Made by a program: the position numbers and the translations under genes
Assembly (NCBI GenBank): GCA_949290475.1
Contig: CASESB010000065.1
Span: 1 to 35,108, forward strand
Direction: 5' to 3'
Source of the DNA: an uncultured Bacillota bacterium
GTDB taxonomy: Bacteria; Bacillota; Clostridia; Peptostreptococcales; Anaerovoracaceae
Length of the DNA stretch: 35,108 nt
Shown here: one piece after another, positions 9,662 to 15,901 of the stretch
Layout of the letters: each line of letters begins with the position of its first letter
How positions within the stretch are numbered: position 1 is the stretch's first letter
The notes under the pieces: generated by a model
What the model saw: only the letters and a program-made list of their open reading frames with translations
Databases searched by the model: none
What the model was told of the DNA's origin: nothing

Positions 9662-10611
9662 ATAACCCTGCCTCCCAGCAGCGCCGTGCCCACGGCATTG
9701 TCCTGAGCCAGCTGCGGACTTCCGAACTGTGGATCCAGCCCGCGCCTTATGAGTCGTTCCTCCACCGTATCCCTGATGAAGCCGCTGGCCGTGACGCCTC
9801 CCGACAGCAGCACATCGCTGATGCCGGTCTTCTCCGCACACTGCTCGATCATCGCCGCCATGGCGTCGCTTATCTTCTCAAACAGCTCCCTGATGATCGG
9901 GGCGGCCTCCGTCACGTACATTTCCTCCGTAGCTCTCCTGGCCTGCGTATCTATGCCGGAAAGATTTATCCAGCCACGGTCCGACTTGATGGCGGTGAGC
10001 GCCTGCGAGGCGTGATCCGCGCTCTGCGCTATCCTGTCCATCTCCTCGCCTGCCGGAAACATCATCCCCAGCTCCACGCCCACCCTGTCGATCACCTGAC
10101 CGAACGAGATATCCCTGGAGCCGCCGACGATGTCGATATCGTACCCTCTGCCGTTATCTCTGACGCGCAGCATCTCGCAGGTGCCGCCCGAAAAATGACA
10201 GGCCAGAAGCTGTTCTTTGTCTCGATGGCGGGAAAACGCTTTCACGGCCTCTATATGCCCCTCCTGGTGAGAAAAGTCAAAGGCCGGCACGCGCAGCGCG
10301 GCCGCTACGGCCTTGGCGTACCCTTCTCCGGCCAGAAACACCGGCATGTAGGAATCCTCCATCGGTCTCGGCCTGGAAGAAAAAGCGACGGCGTCAAAAT
10401 CATGCTCGTGTATGCTCATGGTTTCTTCGAGCAGCTGCGGCAGATTGACGATATGCTGAAAAAGGGCGTCAGATTGCCTCAGCCCTTTTTCACCCTGCTT
10501 TACCTTCAGAAATCTTCTCTGATCGCATATTATGTTGCTTTCTCTGTCCACTACGGCGACGGATGTCTTGTAGTTGCTCGTATCTATGCCAAGTATGTAA
10601 CCCTTCTTCAT
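9646..10611 (-). CDS. TsaD/Kae1-like (ASKHA fold) paralogue, function unassigned
   Basis: The 321-residue protein belongs to the Kae1/TsaD superfamily, whose main member makes t6A37 on tRNA, but it is the clostridial paralogue found beside nusB and xseA rather than TsaD itself. It opens GIDTSNYKTSVAVVD, where TsaD has ETSCDDT. The metal-ligand pattern His115-x3-His119 (SHQEGHIEA) is kept, as is an Asp at about 304 (AQDNAVG). LLSGGVTASGF forms the nucleotide-site glycine loop. Older databases label such proteins glycoprotease or O-sialoglycoprotein endopeptidase; I would not use that. The start overlaps the nusB stop as ATGA with little Shine-Dalgarno, suggesting coupling to nusB translation. 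Confidence 0.8.
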   Translation of the reverse strand: MKKGYILGIDTSNYKTSVAVVDRESNIICDQRRFLKVKQGEKGLRQSDALFQHIVNLPQLLEETMSIHEHDFDAVAFSSRPRPMEDSYMPVFLAGEGYAKAVAAALRVPAFDFSHQEGHIEAVKAFSRHRDKEQLLACHFSGGTCEMLRVRDNGRGYDIDIVGGSRDISFGQVIDRVGVELGMMFPAGEEMDRIAQSADHASQALTAIKSDRGWINLSGIDTQARRATEEMYVTEAAPIIRELFEKISDAMAAMIEQCAEKTGISDVLLSGGVTASGFIRDTVEERLIRRGLDPQFGSPQLAQDNAVGTALLGGRVIWQNR

Positions 10612-11003
10612 TTTGCATTCACTATGGCGCCCAGCACGCCGTTGATGAAGCGCGGGGAGCTCTCAATGCTGAATTTCCTGGCCAGATTGACAGCCTCGTT
10701 GATAGCCACGGCATCCGGCAGCTTCTCGTCGAAGCGCATCTCGCCGATCGCAAGCCGCATGATGGCAAGATCTACCTTCGGCATCCGCGAGGTCTTCCAG
10801 GAACGGCTCTTCGCATTGATGTCCGCGTCTATAGCTTCCAGCTGATCTATTATATTTCTCAGCAGCAGGAGGCCGCGTTCTCTGTTATTGCCCGTCAGTC
10901 TTTCTTCAGCAAGTCTGGCGGCAGTCTCATGATCCATGGAGTCTGTCGTGTCCATCTCGTACAGTATCTGCATGAGTATTTCCCGTGCTTCGTTTCTCGT
11001 CAT
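10608..11003 (-). CDS. nusB: Transcription antitermination protein NusB
   Basis: NusB binds boxA RNA with S10 (NusE) and supports antitermination, chiefly in rRNA operons. The 131-residue helical protein starts MTRNEAREILMQILYEMD and has DADINAKSRSWKTSRMPKVDLAIMRLAIGEM and VAINEAVNLARKFS, all standard NusB segments, with FINGVLGAIV near the C-terminus. AAGGGG lies five bases before the ATG. It is the first gene of the left-hand convoy: a promoter (11074-11102) lies 71 bases upstream, and the mRNA leader holds a hairpin at 11047-11069. Confidence 0.97.
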   Translation of the reverse strand: MTRNEAREILMQILYEMDTTDSMDHETAARLAEERLTGNNRERGLLLLRNIIDQLEAIDADINAKSRSWKTSRMPKVDLAIMRLAIGEMRFDEKLPDAVAINEAVNLARKFSIESSPRFINGVLGAIVNAK

Positions 11004-11046
11004 CTTTTCCCCTTAACCTCCATAGGAAAACATTGCTTTTCGCATA

Positions 11047-11069
11047 CCGAGACGCATAAAACGCCTCGG
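11047..11069 (-). other. Inverted repeat / 5' leader hairpin of the nusB transcript
   Basis: On the minus strand the arms CCGAGGCG and CGTCTCGG pair over eight base pairs (one G-U) around a seven-base loop. No T-run follows, so it is not an intrinsic terminator. With the -10 box at 11079-11074, transcription should begin at about 11069-11066, so the hairpin would form at or next to the 5' end of the mRNA. It could protect the transcript from 5' attack by RNase J, or the DNA palindrome could be an operator at the start site. Confidence 0.5.
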
Positions 11070-11073
11070 AGTT

Positions 11074-11102
11074 ATTATACCAAAAAAAAGCGCAAAAGAC
11101 AA
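11074..11102 (-). promoter_or_regulatory. Sigma-A type promoter for the nusB operon
   Basis: Reading leftward, the -35 box TTGTCT (11102-11097, four of six consensus bases) is followed by a 17-base spacer and a perfect -10 box TATAAT (11079-11074). The start codon of nusB is at 11003. The -35 box lies inside the stem of the terminator that ends the preceding glycyl radical enzyme gene, so the two signals share DNA. Confidence 0.75.
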
Positions 11103-11116
11103 TAAGTCCCTTGCGC
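11082..11116 (-). terminator. Intrinsic terminator of the glycyl radical enzyme operon
   Basis: Reading leftward from 11116, the outer arms GCGCAA and TTGCGC pair, continued inward by GGGAC with GTCTT (two G-U pairs), to give an 11-bp stem with loop TTATT. A run of eight T residues (11089-11082) follows directly. It lies 18 bases after the gene's stop codon. This is a strong Rho-independent terminator for leftward transcription. Confidence 0.88.
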
Positions 11117-11133
11117 TGTGCGCATCCCGCCCG

Positions 11134-13671
11134 TTAGAAATGAAGCTCTGAACGCTGTATCAGATCCTTCTGCAGAGCCTTGCCCAGCTCCACGAAGTAG
11201 GCGCTGTATCCGGCTACACGGACCAGCATGTCCCTGTACTGCTCAGGCTTTTTCTGCGCCGCCTTCATGGTGGCCGAGCTCATGATGTTAAACTGCACGT
11301 GCATAGCGCCTTTAGCGAAGTACGCATCTATGAAGTCGACCAGATTATCTCTTCCCTCGACGCCGCCTACGGCCTCCTCAGGGAATTTCATGTTCAGCAG
11401 CGTTCCGTTCGGCGCCAGGCTGTGATCGACCTTGGTCACTGAATTGGCCAGCGCCGTAGGCCCGTATATATCGTGTGAACCGCCGTCGGTGTGGACAGGT
11501 CCGAGGTTGTCCGATATGGCCTCTCCCGCACGGCGTCCGTCGAGCGATGCGTTGGTGTTCAGCCCCATGCCCACGTTGGCGCTCACCGAGTATACTCCCG
11601 GATTGAACTGCCCTCCGCGCGGAGTTTCCCTGCCGGCGACGTTTCGGCAATAACATTCAAACATGAAGCGGAAAAGCTCGTCCGCGTAGTCGTCATCGTT
11701 GCCGTAGTGGTGCACCTTCGAGCTGTTCACGAGCGCATAGAGCACATCGTGCCCCTGCCAGTTGTCCTTTACCGCCTGCAGCAGCTCCGCTCCCGTGAAT
11801 CTCTTCTCATCGAACACCAGCTGCTTGATGGCGGCCAGAGAATCGGCGCACGTCGCCAGGCCGCTGGCCTGAGGTCCGATGCCGTTGTATCTGGCTCCGC
11901 CCTCCGTGAGATCGACGCCGTTCTCCACGCAGTCCTCGAAGAACGAAGACACGTACGGCAGCGGTTTTCTCGCCCTGTGAGCCTTATCTATGATATTGAG
12001 ACTGGAGCACATCTGATCCGTCCAGTACTTGAACTGCTTGTCGACGCTCTCCAGCACCTGATCGAAGCTCTCGTATGTTTCCAGACTTCCCGTATCCGGG
12101 CCCAGATGGCCGCCGACAGCTCCGCACTTTTCCCATCTGGCGCAGTGAGGTCCGCAGTCGAGGCATCTGCCGCCGTTGAGCACCATCTCCATCATCTTGG
12201 CCGTATTGACGTAGGCGGCGTCGTGCCAGCCGTATTCCATGCCCGGCAGATCGGGCTCCACGCAGCCCACTACGGCGTAATCTCTGGCCTCCTCGAGCGT
12301 CATGCCCTTGCGCTGCATGGCCTTTATCGTCGGCTCGTCGTTAAAGAGCTTAGGGTGACCGTAGCCGGCTCTTATACATTCCACCGCCTTGACCTTGAGC
12401 TCATACGGCGTCTTCTCGTGCATCCTCACCAGCAGCCAAGGATTCATCATCCTCGTGTGCGCTGACGCTTCGAGCATCAGCATCGTCAGATCGTTTGTCA
12501 CATCGTTTCCGTCGCGATCAACTCCGCCTATGGTCAGACATTCCCCGCCGAAGCCTCTGCCCTGACGCACCCGCACGGTACCGCCGTCCTTGAGCTTCGT
12601 AGGATTGTTCATTTTCACATAGAGCACCTCTATGAGCTCCAGAGCGAATTCCTTCGTGATGCGCCCCGCCTGCATGTCAGCCTCGTAATACGGATACAGC
12701 CACTGATCCATACGTCCGTAGGAGATGGAATGGCCGTTGCCCTCGATCTGCGTGAGCGTAGTGGCGAAATTGAACAGCTGCAGCGCCTGCCAGAACGTCT
12801 CGGCCGGTCCTCCCGCGATCTGACGGCAGTTTGCCGCCATCTCCAGCAGCTCCGTCCTGCGCTTTTCATCCTTTTCCGTCTGCGCCAGGCTCTCGGCAAG
12901 TCCGGCATACCTGGCGATATATTTTTTCGCCGCTTCGTGAGAGATGATCATCGCACGGTAAAAATCGCGCTTATCGGCATAATCGGGATCCTCCTTGCTT
13001 ATCCTCGCAAGACCGGCCTCAGCTTCGCTGATGAAGCCGTCGAAGCCGATTTTCATCAGCTTGCCGTAATCCATCACCAGATGGCCTACGCCGGCATAGT
13101 GATAGAGATTCGTCTGGAATATCTTCTTACCGACCTCAGATCCCTTGAGCTGATCCTCGTCTAATGCTGCGTTTATCAGATCGTCCACCGTCTTCCCCTG
13201 CCAGTAACGGCACAGCTCCACTATCTCCTGCCTTTCCTCGTCGTTTCTTATGTAAAACTGGTCGTGTTCCCGCTCCTCAAACGGCTCGTGGAGCACCTCG
13301 TCTATGATCCAGTCGACGGAGAATTCAGGATAGATGGGAGCCGCCTTGGCCGGCGCCGCGATCTCTCCCAGGATGAGATCCTCGTCGTATATGTGCAGGC
13401 TGACGTTGAGAAGTATGTTCTCAAACGCTCTTGCGCACTTTATCTTGATAGTCTCGTTCTCGTTCTGCTTATAGGCCTCCGTCACCAGCCTCAGTCTTTC
13501 GACATCCACATCGTATTCTCTGTCGAGAAATGTCTGTCTGAGCCTGTTCACCCTCGGAAACGGCGACCAGTCCTCGTGGTTCACCTTGTACCCCAGGCTG
13601 TAGCAGTGATCGTAGCTTTCTGTGCCTGACGCCTCGCAGTGTATCCTCTCTGTCTTTTTCATGTTATCCAT
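11134..13671 (-). CDS. Glycyl radical enzyme, dehydratase/lyase branch (PFL-like), substrate unassigned
   Basis: This is an oxygen-sensitive glycyl radical enzyme of about 845 residues. The radical Gly lies in RVAGYSAYF, 24 residues before the C-terminus. The thiyl Cys is in VVGCVEPD (codon at 12264-12262), with the following Glu kept. GCVEP marks the glycerol/diol dehydratase, CutC and C-S lyase branch, not pyruvate formate-lyase (which has two adjacent Cys) and not hydroxyproline dehydratase (GCVET). An N-terminal stretch of about 40 residues precedes the usual RVNRLRQTFL beginning. A Cys cluster, CLDCGPHCARWEKC, lies shortly after the active site. Start: ATG at 13671 with AAGGGAG eight bases upstream; an earlier ATG at 13704 overlaps the activase stop but precedes that ribosome site. 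No microcompartment genes are present. Substrate remains open. Confidence 0.9.
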   Translation of the reverse strand: MDNMKKTERIHCEASGTESYDHCYSLGYKVNHEDWSPFPRVNRLRQTFLDREYDVDVERLRLVTEAYKQNENETIKIKCARAFENILLNVSLHIYDEDLILGEIAAPAKAAPIYPEFSVDWIIDEVLHEPFEEREHDQFYIRNDEERQEIVELCRYWQGKTVDDLINAALDEDQLKGSEVGKKIFQTNLYHYAGVGHLVMDYGKLMKIGFDGFISEAEAGLARISKEDPDYADKRDFYRAMIISHEAAKKYIARYAGLAESLAQTEKDEKRRTELLEMAANCRQIAGGPAETFWQALQLFNFATTLTQIEGNGHSISYGRMDQWLYPYYEADMQAGRITKEFALELIEVLYVKMNNPTKLKDGGTVRVRQGRGFGGECLTIGGVDRDGNDVTNDLTMLMLEASAHTRMMNPWLLVRMHEKTPYELKVKAVECIRAGYGHPKLFNDEPTIKAMQRKGMTLEEARDYAVVGCVEPDLPGMEYGWHDAAYVNTAKMMEMVLNGGRCLDCGPHCARWEKCGAVGGHLGPDTGSLETYESFDQVLESVDKQFKYWTDQMCSSLNIIDKAHRARKPLPYVSSFFEDCVENGVDLTEGGARYNGIGPQASGLATCADSLAAIKQLVFDEKRFTGAELLQAVKDNWQGHDVLYALVNSSKVHHYGNDDDYADELFRFMFECYCRNVAGRETPRGGQFNPGVYSVSANVGMGLNTNASLDGRRAGEAISDNLGPVHTDGGSHDIYGPTALANSVTKVDHSLAPNGTLLNMKFPEEAVGGVEGRDNLVDFIDAYFAKGAMHVQFNIMSSATMKAAQKKPEQYRDMLVRVAGYSAYFVELGKALQKDLIQRSELHF

Positions 13672-13700
13672 ATCTGTATCTCCCTTCGGATCCGTATAGA

Positions 13701-14651
13701 TCATGCCTTCTCCTTCGTGCCTACGAGACAGTGTATGCCCCGGCTGTTGAAGTAAGCGGCTGCTTCTCTAACTCTTTTCTGCAGCGACCTTCTGTTGAAC
13801 CTGAGATCCGCCATGCCGTACGGCATGCCGAGCGACGCGTATTTCTCCACGCCCAGCCGCATGAAGCTCAGCAGCTGCAGCGTCCTCACGCGGCCGCCGA
13901 GCTCGTTTTCGATGAAGTCCGCCGTCGCTTTCATGTTTTCATCGTCGTCGTTGACGCCCGGTATCACCGGTATCCTCAGTATCAGCTCCACGCCCGCGTC
14001 TGCCAGCTTCTTCATGTTTGCCAGCAGCAGCTCGTTTCCTGCGCCCGTATACTGCCTGTGGATTTCGCTGTCCATATGCTTGAGGTCGGATATGAAAAGA
14101 TCCGTATACGGCAGCACTTTTTCGATCTGCGGCCAGCTCACGTGCAGCGTTGACTCGCAGCACGTATGTATGCCCTCCTCGCGGCAGCGCCTGAACAGCG
14201 CGGCCACAAAATCGCTCTGCAGGAGCGCTTCGCCGCCGGAAACGGTTACGCCGCCTCCCGAGCGCTCGTAATAATCTCTGTCTCTGAGTATTATCTCCAT
14301 GCACTGCTCTACGCTCAGTTCCTCGCCCCAGCGTTTGATGGCCTCAGACGGGCAGGCGTCGGCGCACTTGAGACAGCGCATACACATGTCGCGGTCTATG
14401 GCAGACAGCTTTCCTCTGCTGAACACGAGCGCCCCCTCGTGAGGACAGACGTGACTGCAAAGCCCGCATTTCTTCCGGGAAATGCACTTCGTCCTGTATA
14501 CTCCCGGTTCCACATATGCCCTGTGGCTTTCCGGATTGCCGCACCACGCGCATCTGAGCGGGCAGCCCTTCAGGAACAGCTCCGTCCTCATGCCCGGTCC
14601 GTCATGTATCGTGAATCTCTGGATATTGAATATCGTACCCGTTTCACTCAT
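13701..14651 (-). CDS. Glycyl radical enzyme activating enzyme (radical SAM, with two extra 4Fe-4S sites)
   Basis: The activase uses a radical-SAM 4Fe-4S cluster to take a hydrogen atom from the glycine of the partner enzyme encoded 29 bases downstream. In the 316-residue product the radical-SAM Cys are 30, 34 and 37 (CPLRCAWC), followed by a ferredoxin-like insert with two Cys sets (CISRKKCGLCSHVC and CMRCLKCADAC). This is the domain layout of dehydratase-type activases and is longer than PflA. SGGEALLQ is the SAM-binding GGE motif; RIPVIPGVND follows. The ATG at 14651 has GGAGG eight bases upstream; the open frame extends 22 codons farther but without a ribosome site. Pairing with the neighbouring enzyme is inferred from adjacency. 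Confidence 0.95.
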   Translation of the reverse strand: MSETGTIFNIQRFTIHDGPGMRTELFLKGCPLRCAWCGNPESHRAYVEPGVYRTKCISRKKCGLCSHVCPHEGALVFSRGKLSAIDRDMCMRCLKCADACPSEAIKRWGEELSVEQCMEIILRDRDYYERSGGGVTVSGGEALLQSDFVAALFRRCREEGIHTCCESTLHVSWPQIEKVLPYTDLFISDLKHMDSEIHRQYTGAGNELLLANMKKLADAGVELILRIPVIPGVNDDDENMKATADFIENELGGRVRTLQLLSFMRLGVEKYASLGMPYGMADLRFNRRSLQKRVREAAAYFNSRGIHCLVGTKEKA

Positions 14652-14671
14652 GATGAAAGCCTCCGTATCTT

Positions 14672-14677
14672 TATATA
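14672..14677 (-). promoter_or_regulatory. Candidate -10 element for the activase/glycyl radical enzyme operon
   Basis: The AT-rich stretch just upstream of the activase ribosome site contains TATATA on the minus strand followed by AAG. No good -35 box lies 16-18 bases upstream, which would suit an activator-dependent promoter. The start site would be near 14665. The center of the palindrome at 14694-14715 would then sit about 40 bases upstream. This is weak evidence, since the sequence is AT-rich anyway. Confidence 0.3.
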
Positions 14678-14688
14678 TTAATAATATC

Positions 14689-14715
14689 AAAAAGACCGAC
14701 GGAATTCCATCGGTC
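14689..14715 (-). terminator. Intrinsic terminator of the LuxR-type regulator gene (also a palindrome)
   Basis: The arms GACCGA and TCGGTC (14715-14710 and 14699-14694 on the minus strand) pair, one mismatch follows, and the central GGAATTCC is self-complementary. Five T residues (14693-14689) follow leftward. It lies about 52 bases after the regulator stop at 14768. The near-perfect 22-bp palindrome could also be a protein-binding site for the activase promoter just downstream. Confidence 0.65.
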
Positions 14716-14740
14716 ATGCTGCCATATTTCGCTTCGCGTC

Positions 14741-14771
14741 TCCTTATTTTTGCATAAGGAACATTCCTTAT
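14741..14771. repeat. Overlapping inverted repeats at the 3' end of the regulator gene
   Basis: A perfect palindrome ATAAGGAA-CA-TTCCTTAT occupies 14754-14771 and includes the TAA stop of the regulator. A third arm, TCCTTAT at 14741-14747, can pair with the same middle arm ATAAGGA (14754-14760) across six bases. So two mutually exclusive pairings share one arm. There is no following T-run of terminator strength on either strand. It may be an operator for the activase operon, or an mRNA element. Confidence 0.55.
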
Positions 14772-15874
14772 ATGTCGAGTCTGCCGGTCCTTTTCAGCTC
14801 GTACAGCTCATAGCGGCTGTTCACTCCGCACCTGGCGTAGATATTCTCCACGTGCTTTTTTACCGTATGGTAGCTGAGATAGAGCCTTGCCGCTATCTCT
14901 CTGTACGTAAGTCCCTTCAGCAGCAGCTCCGCCACCCTTTTTTCTCCCGGCGTGAGGCCCATATCGTTTGCGGCTCCATCCGCTTTCGCTGCCTCCGCCT
15001 CCGGGTATATCGTTATCCAGTGATATCTGTCGACGATACCGTGCGAATATTCACGGTCATACGTGTAAATGCCGAATACGTAGCCTCTGACGGTCTTTTC
15101 TCTGTGCTCCTCTCCTCCGCCGTCTCCTTCGAGCAGAAACGGCAGCCACAGGCACGGCGAGTCGCCGTTCAGTGAAGCGGCGGCGTCCTCTCCCAGCATA
15201 TTCGTTATGTACGTCGAGGCCAGGCTGTTGCAGCTGAGCACGTGCATGAAATCATCGGTTATGAAATATGCCTTTTCTCCCGATCGTATCACCTGGTCCT
15301 GGATGTGGGATACGATCCTCGACTGTTCATACTTCTTGAAGCCCTTGTAGGCGTTGGCGATGGCGATGTATATATCGCTCAGCGTTTCCATCTCCTGAGC
15401 CGTAAAATCCCCCTCGTCCCTCGTCTTGAAAAACACGATCTGGATGTATGCGTTTATCCCGAAGGCCATGACGGCACTGTGTGCGGCGCCGAAATGCCGT
15501 TCCGTGAACTGCTCGAGCTCCGATGAGGCCTCGTCGTTGCCGCGTACGATATCGCTGCTCCTGTATACCATGGGATCGACGTTAAAATAGTCAAGACCGC
15601 TCGATACCGCCTCGCGGAATATCGTTTCACGCACGATATCGTCTGGCTGAAAAGCCACGTACGGATGGTCTGCCGACGACGCCTGCATCCCCTCGCGATC
15701 CGTCCACGACAGGAACCTGTTGCGGGTATCGAAACACATGATGAGCCCGTTGTCCAGCCCGTAATTCCTGCTGATCGAATCCAGCAGCAGACTGCCGAAA
15801 AACTCTCTGGCCGATATCTGCCGCTCCGACATCTCGGCAAAAAATTCAGTCTGTCTCTTTGTATCGAATCTCAT
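14768..15874 (-). CDS. LuxR-family transcriptional regulator
   Basis: The 368-residue cytoplasmic protein ends in a LuxR/GerE helix-turn-helix from about residue 307 (LTPGEKRVAELLLKGLTYRE, then IAARLYLSYHTVKKHVENIY). The N-terminal 290 residues have no transmembrane segment, no response-regulator phosphoacceptor pattern and no autoinducer domain I recognise; their alternating strands and helices suggest a GAF/PAS-like sensory region, which is only an impression. GGAGG lies six bases before the ATG at 15874. It follows the ZIP gene by 27 bases, ends at a terminator, and lies directly upstream of the activase/glycyl radical enzyme pair in the same orientation, so it is the best candidate regulator of that pair. 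Confidence 0.85.
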   Translation of the reverse strand: MRFDTKRQTEFFAEMSERQISAREFFGSLLLDSISRNYGLDNGLIMCFDTRNRFLSWTDREGMQASSADHPYVAFQPDDIVRETIFREAVSSGLDYFNVDPMVYRSSDIVRGNDEASSELEQFTERHFGAAHSAVMAFGINAYIQIVFFKTRDEGDFTAQEMETLSDIYIAIANAYKGFKKYEQSRIVSHIQDQVIRSGEKAYFITDDFMHVLSCNSLASTYITNMLGEDAAASLNGDSPCLWLPFLLEGDGGGEEHREKTVRGYVFGIYTYDREYSHGIVDRYHWITIYPEAEAAKADGAANDMGLTPGEKRVAELLLKGLTYREIAARLYLSYHTVKKHVENIYARCGVNSRYELYELKRTGRLDI

Positions 15875-15901
15875 CTACGGCCTCCTTCCTGTACGCCGCT
15901 A

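Noticed and set aside
9662..9841. Sixty-codon upstream extension of the xseA frame
   Set aside because: It lies in the alternative frame of the preceding gene, has Arg/Gly-rich noise composition, and the ATG at 9661 has a good ribosome site and the family N-terminus.
9637..10845. A 402-codon plus-strand frame opposite the TsaD-like gene and nusB
   Set aside because: Same cause as above: antisense to confident genes, Arg/His-rich composition, no domain and no ribosome site of note.
14652..14717. Upstream extension of the activase frame (22 codons)
   Set aside because: It runs through the terminator palindrome and has no ribosome site; GGAGG precedes the ATG at 14651 and the family sequence begins there.
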